Counted from the first letter of the stretch, positions 11,995 through 25,235 are shown. The stretch: 64,000 nt of DNA from Cristatella mucedo (GCA_009760855.2 WPIO01000035.1:1644501-1708500); one strand, 5' to 3'. Numbers and translations are program-made. The notes: generated from the letters alone by a model not told the origin.

Positions 11995-12905
11995 ATATCT
12001 CCGTCTGTAACTTCACAAGGTCATTAACACCATGTGGATGATACGCCGAAGAATGTTGTATAGAACGCTCACAGCCGAACCGACTTTCAGTACGCATTTA
12101 GTAGCCGATAGACTTCATCTAACCCAATGACAGAAAGTGGGAAGCACAGCAGAGTCAGGAGAGCAATTGAGGTAGTGAGGAGAATGGAAGTAGCAGCTCC
12201 GGACCACTAATAAAGAGGAGCTCTAGTTGGCAGCTGGAGAGTAGTTTTCGTTGCTAAAGAATTGTGGAAGTAAGTTCCACAGTCTAGAACCTTCAGAGCT
12301 AAAGCTTCTCTCGCCAACGGTCTTTAAGCAGAGAAATGGAACAGCTAATTATTTGTCCACACAGGACCTGAGGACACGAACAGGCTGCAACTGGTGCAAC
12401 ATTTCAGCTGGGTACGAAGGAGCAGCCGTGGCAGGCCTTGTTGGTCGGCTGAAGAACTTAGCTCTGTATCTTTTGGTCAACCGGCATCTTTTCATCTAAA
12501 CCAGCTCAGCTCTTTTAGTAAAGGCGAGACAAGCACGAACGTCTGGGACTCGAAGACTAGCCTTGCAGCCATACTCACAGTAGCTGCAAAGGCTTAGTTG
12601 TTTTTTTGGTAGCTTAGCCAAAAGAGAATTACGGTAATCAAGTCGAGACTGAAATAATGAGCTCTTTAATTTTCGCAAAAGCCACTCTGAAAGACAGCTC
12701 CTATTCTTTGATAGGGATCGGACGAGATGGGTAGCTGTAGAAGCAGTTTTCTAAATGAAGCATTTAAATTGAGGCAGTTATCGAAAACGACACCTATATT
12801 TCAAGGACATTGTGGTGGTCGCACTATAGCATCACCTATTAGAAGAGCAAAACCTTTTAATCAAGCCACACGCTTAAGCTGTCCTATGACCTGCAGTTCC
12901 TCCCT
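11995..12905 (-). mobile_element. LINE alpha, decayed
   Basis: Reverse-complemented alpha 3' half. It starts with TCCGTCTGTAACTTCACAA, has the signature TESRFGCERSIQHSSA at 12000-12095, and runs through the C-terminal region to a block matching the reverse transcriptase at 12780-12900. Frames are broken. Confidence 0.78.
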
Positions 12906-12999
12906 AAAGTACTGGTAGCCATCCGGCACAGTAATAGACAGCCACTGGATAATAAATCGGTTTCTGCGAGAATATGGATAATGGCGATTCTGACCTGCT

Positions 13000-13038
13000 C
13001 TCTCTGTCTCTCTGTCTCTCTCTCTCTGTCTCTCTGTC

Positions 13039-13096
<58 letters not shown>
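13000..13096. repeat. (TC)n / TCTCTG microsatellite
   Basis: About 95 bp of TC dinucleotides with TCTG interruptions in its 5' half and a pure TC run at the end. Confidence 0.95.
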
Positions 13097-13098
<2 letters not shown>

Positions 13099-13339
13099 CA
13101 AGACCTAGCTGAGATCAACCATGACTAGAACATAACCAACATTTACCCAGGAGTGTAAAGATTCGTTTAAACCCGTATCAATGGACACCTGCACCGAAGA
13201 AAACAGTGTCACTTTTTCCTCTCTATTGTTCTAACCAATTGTATCGGCCGTCCTGCAGTTGTTTGAATTTCTTTTTTTCGCGTTTTCGCTACAGCAACCT
13301 GCAGATGGTGATAGCAACCTGTCGCCTTTAAATTATAGG

Positions 13340-13645
13340 TGACTCTTTAGCTCAGAATCGTTGGATTTCTTACCCAACGACAACTAATCTCCAACTGCCG
13401 ACTATGGCACATATTTTTCAGAGGTCCTGAACTGCTACTTCTATGCTACTCACTACCTCAACTGCTCTCCTAACTCTGCTATGCTTCCCACTTTCTCTTT
13501 GTTGCGTGAGACGAAGTCTGTTGGCCACCGAATGCGTACCGAAAGCCGCTTAGGCTGTGAGTGCACAATACAAAACTCACCTGGGTGACACCCACATGGT
13601 CTTTATGACTTTGTGGAGTAACTGAAGGAGATACATCTCATTTCT
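13340..13645 (+). mobile_element. LINE alpha 3' fragment
   Basis: The alpha 3' signature is readable: CTCACTACCTCAACTGCTCT, CACTTTCTCTTTGTTG, ACCGAAAGCCGCTTAGGCTG, and a TTTGTGGAGTAACTGAAGGA end. 5' truncated, no coding capacity. Confidence 0.78.
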
Positions 13646-13649
13646 ATTT

Positions 13650-14505
13650 TGGATGCAATTTCATCAGGGACTACTTTTCTAAAGTCGTTGTATATTTATT
13701 CCAAAAGCTTTAGCACTATATTTCGTGCACTAAGTGACTCATTCTACGTTTTTGCTTATTTGCATATCCGTAATCAAGTAAAGGGTGACTTACTAGAACG
13801 CATTTTTTATGTATTTTGGTGTGCTATCGGTGACTGCTGACTACAATCGTGTGCTCATCTGACTACATACGATCGTAATCAATCTCGTGTGTATGTCCTT
13901 ATGCAAATCTACACTCATCTGGAAATCCTGCAGATTTTCCAATTTGTTCCAAGGACGAAATGCCTGTAGACTTCTGGATGCAAAATCTTCCTATTGATGT
14001 TTGGTATAATACTACAATATCACAATTGCTTACAATTGTAATGTCTTTCGCGACTTATTAAGTGCTTTTGCCACAGCCGTAATGGCTAAATATTACTTTA
14101 GACTTATTACTAGCTTCATTCACAAACACAAGCTTGATAAAGCACACAAACGATCAGTGTAACTTGCGCATCACCAAGCATGATACTACTGGGGATCGGA
14201 ACAGTCGATCCCTGCAAATGCCAAGTCTAGCATCTGCCATAGAAATACTGTTGATAGCAGGTGCTTAATATAATTTTGCTGAAGTTTGGAATACCAAATA
14301 TCACGATCACCTGAACTGTTACCTCCTTGGCTGATGATCCTTGTGACCTAGCAGATAATGTTACAAGGTTTGCAGCTAGCAAGATGGGTATGGTCAACTA
14401 TTTAATCAGGAAGGTAGTAGCATCTCCTCTGGACTTCTTTACCTCAATAACAATAATACATGAATCCTATCCGTGAATTCGTCGCACTACTCAAGGTCAA
14501 CACTC
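13650..14505. other. Intron sequence, no gene recognised
   Basis: A short open frame at 13649-13840 has no recognisable motif. Otherwise nothing supportable is seen. Confidence 0.4.
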
Positions 14506-14507
14506 AA

Positions 14508-15039
14508 GGACGCCATGACCAACCTGATACTCATTTTTTTCCTACTCAAGCAAAACTGCTAGTCACCTATACGAAATTCCATTAGTCCTGTTTCTAGGAT
14601 GCATGGGTCTACCAATGCCATGCCTAAATATAATAGTAAGTATTTAACTAGCCTTAGGTCAGGTAGGCGTGTATTTTAAAGTAGTTTTCGTTAAGCCAAT
14701 GATGACGGAAAGCATAGGCAAAGTAGCAGACGAGATCGTGAGCAGCCTTCGTCAAGTCTTCTTCCTACTGGTTTAATGAAATATGTGCTTTTGTGTTTCT
14801 CCGTGTGGATGATTCAGCTCTCTGGGAACTCTGGCAGGCTGTCGGTGCAGGCTAGGTATTGCCCAAAACCATAACAGGGTCTTAAAGCTGATGGATTTGG
14901 CCTAGGGACATGCCGGTGCATAGCCGTGGTCTGGCGGCTTTGGTTTATCCTCCGGCCGGCTTGGACGTCAGTCCAACCCAATAGGATGAGCTGTGGATGG
15001 GATGGAGTGAGAGAAGAAGGAATACAAATCTGAGAGAGA

Positions 15040-15111
<72 letters not shown>

Positions 15112-15240
15112 GAGACAGAGAGAGAGACAGAGACAGAGACAGAGACAGAGACAGAGAGAGCAGCTGTGTCTGGGGAGCCCTGAAGGCGCCAAAGAAGCCT
15201 TTCATTCATGCAAAAGAGTTTCCGAATTCAATATGTGCCT
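14508..15240. repeat. Right inverted-repeat arm segment with (AG)n expansion
   Basis: Reverse complement of 3546-4155, adjoining the 3' end of the LINE alpha copy that follows. It contains a 128-bp (AG)n/AGAC microsatellite at about 15033-15160, exactly where the other arm has only CTCTCTCTTTC. The microsatellite expanded in this arm alone. Confidence 0.75.
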
Positions 15241-16915
15241 TGTATGTGTATCTCCGTCTGTAACTCTAAAAATTTATAGAGACCACGTTAGTGTTCGGCA
15301 GGAGATTTTTGTATTGCACACCCACATCCTAAGCGGCTTTCGGTACTCATTCGGTAGCCAACAGAATATGTCTCACACAACAAAGAGAAAGTGAGAAGAA
15401 TAGCTGAGTCAGGAGAGCAGATGAGGTAGTGAGTATTATGGAAGTCGCATCTCAGGATCACTGTAAAAAATAAGCCATGGTCGGCAGTAAAAAATAATTC
15501 TCGTTTCACTAGAATTATGGAACACAGTTCCACAGTCTAAGACCTGCCGATGTTAGGCTGCTGTTGCCAAAGGTCATAAGGCTGAGGAATAGGACACATA
15601 ATTTATTGTCCACACAGCACCTCAGGGTGCGAAAAGGCTTAAACTGATGCAGCAGTTCCAATACGTACGAAGGAGCCAAGCCGTGGTGGGCCTTGTGGGT
15701 CAGTATAAGAACCTTGCTCAGAATCCTTCGGTCAACCGGCATCCATCTTAGCTCTATTAGCAAAGGAAACACGTGCTCAAACTTGTGGGACTTGAAAATT
15801 AGCCTTGCAGCCATATTCATTGCCAGCTGCAGTGGCCTAATTGATTTTTTGGTAGCCGAGCCAGTAGGGAATAGCAATAACCAAGCCGAGACAGGACTAA
15901 AGAGCAAGTTAAATTTACGCATATGACTGTGATAGATAGCTCCTAATCTTGGATACAGGTCAGACGTGATGGCTAGCTGCAGAAGTAGTCTTCTGAATGA
16001 AGCTTTTAAAATTGAGGCAGTTGTCAAAAATGACACCTAAATTTCGAACATGTGGTAGTGGTCGCATATCGTCACCTAATAGAAGAGCAAAGCCCTTTAA
16101 TCCAGCCACATGCTTAAGGTGTCCTATGAGCAGTAGTTTTGTTTAATTGTCATTTAATTTCAGGAAGTTTTCCGACATCACGGATCAAATATTGGCTTGC
16201 AAGCATTAGGTTTTTTAGTTGCTGCTGCAGATTTCGACGGTTTGAATGACAAATACTGCTGCGTATCGTCTGCATAAATTGATTTTCTATTTGTTGAACC
16301 TTAATCACTTTTCCCAGAGGTTGAGTATAAATGGAGAATAGCCAGGGAATGAGTAAAGAACCAGGAGGGACTCCACAGGTATCCCGTCACGTGTATGAGA
16401 CACGACCATCAAACCACACTGATTGAACTAGATTAGAAAAGTACGATTTAAACCAGGCCAGTGCTTTGTCTGCCGGACTGATCGTCGTTCTTAACCGTTG
16501 AAGCAGAATGTCATGATCGATGGTGGTGAACGTAGCACTCAGACTTTGCAAAGCTTGGGCAGTAATATTCCCAAAGTCGTTGGCACACAGAATGTCATCG
16601 TTCACACCAAAGGAAGCTGTTTAAGTGGAGTGCTGCCTTTTGAATCCAGATCGAAAGAGTTCCGACATTCAATTCTTTACAAGATTTTTAACCAGCTGCT
16701 TAGCAAAATTTCTTTCAAGAATCTTTGACACGAAAGGGAGAAGGGAAACTATGCGACATTTATCAACGACCTCTGAATCTAATCCATGCCCGTGAAAGAC
16801 AGGCCTAACGATTGCCAAATTGTAAGACTTAGGGATGACCCGTTTTCCCAAAGGATTATTACAGATCTCGGTTATGGTAGTGATGCATTGGTCTGTCAAT
16901 GAAGACTGCTGGTTT
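15241..16915 (-). mobile_element. LINE alpha, decayed
   Basis: Reverse-complemented alpha copy with readable minus-strand pieces: TESRLGCGCAIQKSPAE, MNMAARLIFKSHKFEHVFPL, LIELRWMPVDRRILSKVL, and reverse-transcriptase remnants (SATFTTIDHDILLQRL, ALAWFKSYFSNLVQSVWFDG, IPKSYNLAIVRPVF). Frameshifted and dead. Right arm of the inverted repeat with 2200-4155. Confidence 0.83.
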
Positions 16916-17560
16916 TAATTACACCGACCACGAGCCTCCCAACGTTTGGAGACCAAGCTTATAGGTCGTATGCTTGCAAAGCCAGGAAATAGCTCCTTGC
17001 TGACGTCACGATATTCCTTAAAATGACATTAAAAAAGAAGCTAAAACGCAACAGTTTTTGACAGCATTTTCTAGGTCTTAGTGATTAGTTTTGTTGTTGT
17101 ATTTCAGCATATTTAGCGACTAGTTATTCTTTGTTATTTAGCATTCGAAGCCGGTATGTTGTTTCGGGCAATCTTTAAACACAAAGTGTGATCTCACGGG
17201 TATAAAACAGCCCTTCATTATTTTATCTCAAATTTTAGAGAATGTAGGGGTTTATGCTTAGTAAAATATGGTCATTGGACCAGAAGTATTGGCAAATATT
17301 ACTAACCTGTGAACTAGCTAATAATACATGTCTCTTAATAAAGTGATATACTGTGCATGCTTCAATAATCAAAATAATTAGTAATCAATAGATTAAATGA
17401 CAACATTTTCAAAAGAACTAATCCTTCTCGTAAGATAAAGTGAACAGTGAACAGTGTGAATACATATAGTAAACAGGAAATTTACTTTATATTCCGACTA
17501 GATAGAACACCCACACATCTAAGCTGCATTCTGTTATATCGGAATATCAATAGCCTTCTT
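16916..17560. other. Intron sequence, no gene recognised
   Basis: AT-rich with no open frame of note and no similarity noticed to other parts of the window. Confidence 0.45.
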
Positions 17561-17569
17561 CTGATTTGA

Positions 17570-18705
17570 TTGTCAAGCACTATCTAGGCTTTCACTTCTA
17601 TGTGGATGACGCTCAGTTCCTCTTTTGCTTTGATCTCTCCCAGCCATCAAGCACCTCGAACTCTCTCTGTTCACTTGCTGCATGTATTGATGACATCCAT
17701 ACATGGATGGCGGCATTTTTGTATAAAGTTAAACCGTGATAAAACTAGCTTACTAGTTATGGGCAAACCCAGTGTGATTGAGAAATTGAAATGGCTGATG
17801 CTCAATATTCGCTGAGCCAGCATATCTCGTGTTGAATCTGAACGAAATGTGTCATGTTCCAAAGTGATCTCTCGCTAGACGACCACATCAGCTCCTCTAT
17901 CTTAGCCACACACTTTCAGCTACATAGAATTGCTGAATTTGGGCTTGTTTAGATAAGGATACGGCATCTATAATAGTCCATGCATTTGTGAAATCCCGTT
18001 TTGACCTCTGAAACTCACTGCTTGCTGGCCTAATGGCATGAACAATCATCAGATGATCAGATGATCAGATGTTTACTGTGGCAAAATTCAGCAGCCTGGC
18101 TTCTCTGTCGTGAGTATCGTAGCGGCCACATCACACCATTTCTCGCTGACCTGCACTGGCTCGCAGTCAAGCAAAGGATCGACTTCAAGGTTTGGTCGCT
18201 CACTTTTAGCTCTCTTCATTCTTTGGCTCCAGCCAATCTTTCAGATCTACTGCCCCTACACGTCAAGCATCGTACCACCACCTTTTCGGAATCCAACAGT
18301 TTACCAATACCTCACACAAACCTCAAATGCTTTGGAGAACGTGCATTTAGTTTGTACTCTTCGAAACCTGGAACTCACTCCTGACATGCGACACAACATC
18401 CTCTGACTTAACCACATTTATGAAGAACTTAAAACATACTTATTAAAGACAGAATTTAAGAGGTCTCTTTGATTCATCCTTCTCATACTTATGCTTGCTG
18501 ACACTGTGCAAGCTGCCACTAACCATACTTGAGTGTTGACCCTGTCCATGTCGCCCCTAACCCTGTTATTCATGTTGTTTTCGAGCATGATATTACTCAC
18601 CCGTGAATCGCGTTTCCCTTTGCAGCATACGTAAAGTGCATAGAAATAGATTGAGTTATCTGTGGGTGCTTTATCAAGTGCACTATTATTATTATTATTA
18701 ATACT
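17570..18705 (+). mobile_element. LINE beta, decayed
   Basis: + strand copy from the reverse-transcriptase YxDD region (FYVDDAQFLFCFDLS) through QSDLSLDDHISSS and ITPFLADLHWLAVKQRIDFK to FSESNSLPIPHTNLK. It ends in an ATTATTATT tail at about 18685-18700. Several frameshifts; inactive. Confidence 0.83.
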
Positions 18706-18820
18706 AATGCTTGGCAAACGAACAGAGTTTTATTCGGAAAACAAACATTTAGGTGTACAAGTAATGCTCTTGATTGTGTTTGTGTTCCTGGTTAGTTAAA
18801 ACAGAGAACTTTTTTTGAAG

Positions 18821-19192
18821 ATTTGCCCTGTGTTACGACTGGACAACCAAATCAACAGGAGTCTCAATGGTTTGGAGGCCTTGCCTACTTTGCATGTTGC
18901 CAATGCTCTGCTTGGGCATTCACCGATCTTTACAGAGTCACAGTGAATTGGGTTTCTACAGGACCAATATTGATAGACCCTAACGATGCTGAACTTACTG
19001 GTCACGGAAGTAATCATAGCCTCCACATTAGAAAACCTGAGTGTAATCACAAGTCGACTTTCATAATTCCCCAGCTGACAACGTCGGGAAGTACAATTAA
19101 AATAAAATGTTCACTAAAAGTAGTGTACAGGTCGTCTCAACATCAAAGCCTTATACTGCAATCAGAGGAATTACATAAAAAAATTAAACCAG
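18821..19192 (+). CDS. Receptor exon B2: Cys-rich Ig-like domain type B
   Basis: 372-bp exon between TTTTTTGAAG and CCAG|GTAAGT (near-consensus donor), phase 1-1. It begins DLPCVTTG and carries WFGGLAYFACCQCSAW (CC-x-C cluster), VNWVS for the core Trp, DPNDAEL, a Cys in KPECNHKST, and the closing Cys in IKIKCSLKV. It is the most divergent B copy: it ends in KIKPG rather than the usual xxSEG-like end, and has an extra Cys near its start (DLPC). It shares WFGG with B4. Its 5' neighbour across a 12.3-kb intron is C1, not an A exon, which breaks the A-B alternation. The next exon is A2. Confidence 0.85.
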
Positions 19193-20265
19193 GTAAGTTC
19201 AGTTAGTCGACTACTGAGCTTAGTTGTAATGTAGGAATTACTTTGAGTGGTGTATTTCGAAATGAGAAATCAGACCTATGTATATGACCAAGGGTGTCAC
19301 ATGTGCACAAGCAAAATTGATTTCCAAAAAATGTTGGTCTCTGAAAGCATAGTTTTAATTTACGATGAAAATGATTACTGTCATTGATTCCTTTCCCGAT
19401 ATGCTACGATTAAGATACCTAAATTCGGAAGCGTGTACCATAGACCCCAAAAAATTATAAAATTACGTACTCTGTGAATGTCAAAGTAGCATATCATAAC
19501 TAAGCTGTGGCAAGAAAAAAAGGAGCAGCCTAATTTATACAGTGATTACCTTTTTGAAATCTGAGGAATAGAACCTCAAAAGTGTAAATCATGCATGTCG
19601 TTTCCCAAGACGTATCCATCGTTAGCAGTGATTTTTAGTAGTGTTACATGCTCATATTCTAATTTTAAACACTAGCCACTCTTGTCATATTTATATTTCT
19701 CCCCTAAAAGCAACTGCAGCAAACTAATGAATTAAAATATAAGTTCACCTTTATACAGACAAAAGAGACTGGTGAAGAACAAGTTTGCAATTCTTCATGA
19801 TTATACTTGAAATCATATTTTGAATATCCCCCTTTTATATATACTGTCCGGTCATGTTTATGTTGCCATGTTTAACTATCCTCAAAGTAGTACGTTAGTT
19901 GGCACATTTGACTGCTGTGTATAAGGTAATATATTTAGATTAGCTGTAGCATCAATGGTATTAAATCTAAAGGTATACTATTGTCCACTCACAAATATCT
20001 CCTCACCAAAGGATCCGTAACTACTCTTAGCATAGAATTGTCATCATCTAAGTACCTCTTGTTGAACCATATAACGCGTTGTTTGCTGATTTTTTAGGTG
20101 CTCACCTAATACACGATGAACATAATTAATCATAACACACTTGCTGAAACTTTCTTTTGTGGTTCCCATAAAACTTTAATGTCAGTCATTTAGAGAATAA
20201 TTGATTGTTGACGAGTTTAACCAAGATTGATAAGAAACAGTTTCCTGATGCCTAACTGACTGCTA
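19193..20265. other. Intron sequence, no gene recognised
   Basis: Follows B2. AT-rich; no exon with phase-1 ends, no repeat family recognised. Confidence 0.45.
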
Positions 20266-20267
20266 CA

Positions 20268-21100
<833 letters not shown>

Positions 21101-21106
21101 TAAAAA

Positions 21107-21228
21107 AAGTGTGTGTGTGTGTGTGTTTGCGTGTGTGTGTGTGTGTGTGTTTGTGTGTGCGAGCGTGCACGAATATGTGTTTTTGCATGTAGAAATATAA
21201 ATATATATGCGTGTGTGTGTGTCTACAA
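21107..21228. repeat. Interrupted (GT)n microsatellite
   Basis: GT runs interrupted by TTGC, TTTG, CGAGCG and an ATATAT stretch. Confidence 0.9.
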
Positions 21229-21239
21229 GTTTGATATAT

Positions 21240-21600
21240 CTAAATGTTTCTTGGATCTGACAACAATAATATTGACACAATTGATAAAGTACCCTCAGAG
21301 AACTGCAATTACTTTCTCGGAACTTTAAGTTCGGTGCAAAGGAATCGCTATCGAATTGTTAATGGTGTTTTACTTGACAAAAGACATGAAGTGACATGCA
21401 CGGGCCAGCATGGAAGTGCGGTTTGTAAACGGATACAACAGGACCAGCACTCATTAGCACGTGAAATACGAATCGCAGGGTCTAACTAAATGCCTCCATA
21501 AAAAGGTGCATTTTTTATTTATATTGAAACGTGGTCAAGTCAGAGATCTACTGACTTTAGGAATACCCTTTAGGAATTAGGGCTTACCACAAAGAACTTT
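21240..21600 (-). mobile_element. LINE beta 3' fragment, diverged
   Basis: Aligns in order with the 3' ends of the 9170 and 27838 beta copies: AATAATATTGACACAATTGATAAAGT, TGACATGCACGGGCCAGCATGG, TTAGCACGTGAAATACGAAT, AACGTGGTCAAGTCAGAGAT. It is open in one + frame, but that is chance. Confidence 0.7.
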
Positions 21601-22139
21601 GTCGGAGTTGTCCAGAATTACACGATATCATACATTGTAGACCACACTGGTGAGGTAAGGGTAAGACTGTCGGATGACATCAACACCCTGCTTCAAGTAT
21701 CCGATATTCTTTCATTAAAATTCAAACTATTTAAATGCATCTGCATGCATCGGATGATTCAAATTACGACCCCTTAATTTGGAGCTGGCATAAGTTTATC
21801 GGTGCCGATTCGGAACCTAACAATATTGCAATTGCTTCACTGGTATCATCACACAGAAGGCTTATATTAACTTTCAAATTTTGCCACACTTTCGTGGTAG
21901 AGAAATTTAAAGGCAACAGTTGGACCGGAAAATCAAAGATCTGATATTTTAACAACAATATTGTACCCGATTTCGAAATTGGCGTTAGAATTTCATAAGT
22001 CATTAAGCTGGTAGTCGAAATATCGAAATAACTTGGAAATAATTTGCTCAAAACAATGGAGATCTACTAGTACAGCTTCGCACTACATCACTATTTAGAT
22101 CAGAGTTTTCAAATGTGCCGCATTTAGGAGCTCATGAAA

Positions 22140-22315
22140 CACTCAGATCCATGAACTGGTAAAGCGGTCGGTACGGGGTTGCTTTTACGGCCTTGGTCCC
22201 GAGGTCCTGGGTTCGATTCCTGTGGTAGGCGATTCTTTATCTCCACTGCAAGTGGTGGTGATAGCCGTAAAGGCTCTTCTGTCGCTATACAAAAAGATGA
22301 TGTTTAATCAGCTAG
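22140..22315 (+). mobile_element. tRNA-like SINE, copy 1
   Basis: Contains a tRNA-like B-box GGTTCGATTCC after GGTCCCGAGGTCCTG, then GTGGTAGGCGATTCTTTATC, CACTGCAAGTGGTGGTGATA, GCCGTAAAGGCTCTTCTGTC, and ends TTTAATCAGCTAGGATT. The same modules in the same order occur at 39365 and more weakly at 37214. A short tRNA-related SINE, pol III transcribed if active. Confidence 0.7.
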
Positions 22316-22384
22316 GATTTACTTATTTATTTAATGCATCACAGCTATTGATGAATGCATGCGAGCTGCAATCAGAACGGTCTA

Positions 22385-22640
22385 TTAATCTAACGTAGTG
22401 TATTTCCGTCTGTGTTTCTAAGAAGAAACACAGAACATGAGGGTGTTACACTAGAGAGATTTGTGTAATCACAGACTAAGCAGCTGTAGGCATGCATTCT
22501 TTAGCCTAAAGGTAACATTCGTTAGCCAATTTCATTTCGCCCAACAAAGAGAAAGTGAAAAACACAGCATAGTCGGGACAGCAGTAGAGATAGCCAAAAA
22601 CTGGAAAATGGCAATTCAGAACATGTGGAAACATTTTGCC
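22385..22640 (-). mobile_element. LINE alpha 3' fragment
   Basis: Reverse complement of the alpha 3' end: TTTCCGTCTGTGTTTCT, CAACAAAGAGAAAGTG, AGCATAGTCGGGACAGCAGT. It sits head-to-head with the + strand alpha copy that follows. Confidence 0.72.
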
Positions 22641-22654
22641 AGAGTCAGCAGCAG

Positions 22655-23580
22655 TAGAGTATTTGGGATTGCAATAAAATCAAGTACTGCTCATAGGACA
22701 CCCTAAGCCTGTGGCTACATGAAAAGGCTTTGCTCTTGTCACTGTTCAGTGACCGTCAACCTGTGCTAGAAAATTGAGGTGTCATTTTTGACAGCTGCCT
22801 CAATTTTAAAAGCATCAATCAGAAGACTGTTTCTACAGCTAGCCATCACGTCCGATCCCAATCCTAGATTAAGAGCAGTCTTCCACAGTGGATTGCTAAA
22901 AAATAATTAGCTCCTCATTGTCGTCTCGACTTGATCATTGTAATTCCCTTTTGGCAGGGCTACCAAAGAAAGCAACTAAGCCACTGCAGCTGACTATGAA
23001 TATAACTGCAAGGCTAGACTTCAAGTCCCAGACGTTTGAGCACGTCTCTCATTCGCTAAATTAGCTGAACTGGATGCCGGTCGAGCAATGGATACAGAGC
23101 AAAGTTATTCAGCTGACTAGCAAGGCCTGCCAATGCTTTTCTCCTGCTTACCTAGCCGAACTGCTGCACTAGCTTCAGCCTCTTCGCCCACTCAGGTAAA
23201 GTGTAGACAATAAATTAGCCGTTCCTTTCCTCAGCTTAAAGAGTGCTGGAGATAGGATCTTTAGCTCTGCAGGGCCTAGACTGTGGAACTCGCTTCCACA
23301 ATTCTTAGGCCACGACAACTACATTCCTGCTGCTGACTATGGCTCATCCTTTTTCGTGTTCTTTGAGCTACTACTTCCATGCTGAATACTAACTCAACTG
23401 CTCTCGTGACTCTGCTATGATTCCGGCTTCCTCTAAATTGCTTGAGATGAAGTCTCTTGACTACTAATTGCATACCAAAAGCCGCTTAGGATGTGAGTGT
23501 GCTATACAAAACCCTCCAGGGTAATTACCACAAGTGTTAATGAATTTGTGGATTAACAGACGGATATACACTACATTGCA
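22655..23580 (+). mobile_element. LINE alpha, decayed
   Basis: + strand alpha from GGTGTCATTTTTGACAGCTG through GACTATGAATATAACTGCAA and GCTGCACTAGCTTCAGCC to the 3' signature ending in GGATATACACTACATTGCATT, which keeps the (ACATT)-type tail. Not coding. Confidence 0.8.
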
Positions 23581-23589
23581 TTAAAATCT

Positions 23590-24840
23590 TGGAGTTGATT
23601 TCCAGAGGTAAGGACTTTCAGAGAAAAAGTTACTGTAGCTAACGATCTTTTGCTCAGAAATAAAACAATTAATTAATCGTCCATGCAGAGCCGGGCGGCC
23701 CGAGGAGGCTAAACTGGTCATTTGCATAACGAAGTATGGAGGAGCGTGAAGCTGTGTCACTCATCGTGGGCCAGCCTGAGAAGTAGGCCCTGTTTCCATT
23801 GATCACTGGTAGCCATCGTAGCTCTTTTAGCAAAAGGATATACATGGCCAAACCCCCCCCCCCGATATTTGAAAACTTACTAACAGCCAAATTAAAAGCC
23901 AGCTTCATTTGTATTACTGGGTGTTTTCGTTAGCCCAGAAAATAGGGAGTTACAAATATATATTTTAGCAAGAACCAAAGAGCTAGTTACATATGTAGCA
24001 GAAGATCACTGAAGCAATTTCATAATTTTAGATAGGAGTCTAAGTGGTGAAAATCTGCTGAAGCATTCTAAATAACTAAGTCGCAAAAAGGCTGGATCTA
24101 AAGATGACACCAAAGAACCAAGCACATGGTGAATGTTACATTGCAGTATCAGTGTATTTACTTAATACTAAAAATACTAAGCCACTTTCTAATGCACCCT
24201 TGGATAACTCAATCTCCTTCTAGGTGCTTTATATTTGTTTATTAAGAAGTAGAGAGAGCAAATCCTTCCAGTCTAACCTCGGGCTTAAGTCGTCCTATGA
24301 GCAGCAGTTTGGTTTTATAGTTGTTTAGTTTTGAAAATTTGCGGACATCCAGGGTACCATTTCGGCAAGACAGAGGACTAGTCTATCAGCTGCTGATTCA
24401 ATTTCCTATAGTTTCAATGGCAAATACAGTTGTGCACCATTAGCATAAAAGTGATATCTTAAGACGGGGCACGAATACATGTTCCAAGAGGTTGATTATA
24501 AATGAAAAGCAGCAAAAGACCGAGGACAAACTTTTGACGAACTCCACTGGTAAAGATCCATTGAACGAAACCTGACCACCATATCGCAGGGATTGAAACC
24601 GGTCAGACTAGTTGGCCAAGCCAATGCCCTGTCTGAGAAACTGATCTTTCCTCTCTCATTAAGATAGTTAGAAATGGAATGAAAATCGCTTGAAGTACAC
24701 GTATTTTGTAGCAGAACGGACAGTGTCGTGTATATGCAGATTTGCAAAGCCATGACAACTTTAAAGCAAAATTCACTGTCTAATGAACGATTTCCTGATG
24801 AAAGAGTGATATACACGACATTGTTAATTAAGTGCAAAGA
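23590..24840 (-). mobile_element. LINE alpha, decayed
   Basis: Reverse-complemented alpha copy recognised by GTCCATGCAGAGCCG, CTGGTAGCCATCGTAGCTC, TTAAGTCGTCCTATGAGCAG and CAGTTTGGTTTTATAGTTG. The order matches 15600-16350. Highly diverged. Confidence 0.68.
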
Positions 24841-25065
24841 TACCAAAAAATCGACTGACTAATACTCAACGTGTTCGAGTAACGAAGCCAACTGATAAGT
24901 GTGGATAGGTAGCAGTGGAAATATGAATGAAATGCATGTGACTCATTGAATTGTTTCAAAACATTGTACTCTGGAAATAAAAAAAACATTGATTTTGAAA
25001 GATCAAGGGGTTTGAAATCCTCCGTGATAGCATTGGAAAAAACATATTTCCCCAAACTTGAAATT

Positions 25066-25067
25066 GA

Positions 25068-25148
<81 letters not shown>

Positions 25149-25198
25149 AGCCTGTAGATTTCCAATATAAGATACATACACACACACACACATACATA

Positions 25199-25235
<37 letters not shown>

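Noticed and set aside
14814-15263. Open frames of Ser-Leu and Arg-Glu repeats
   Set aside because: Translations of the (AG)n tract; no coding evidence.
21244-21489. An open frame with an Ig-like look (LLDKRHEVTCTGQ), considered as another C module
   Set aside because: It is a diverged LINE beta 3' end in reverse orientation, matching the 9170 and 27838 copies in order, and it has no phase-1 donor.
22140-22315. A true tRNA gene at the B-box-like site
   Set aside because: No complete cloverleaf can be drawn and the same sequence is repeated with a conserved non-tRNA body, so it is a SINE.
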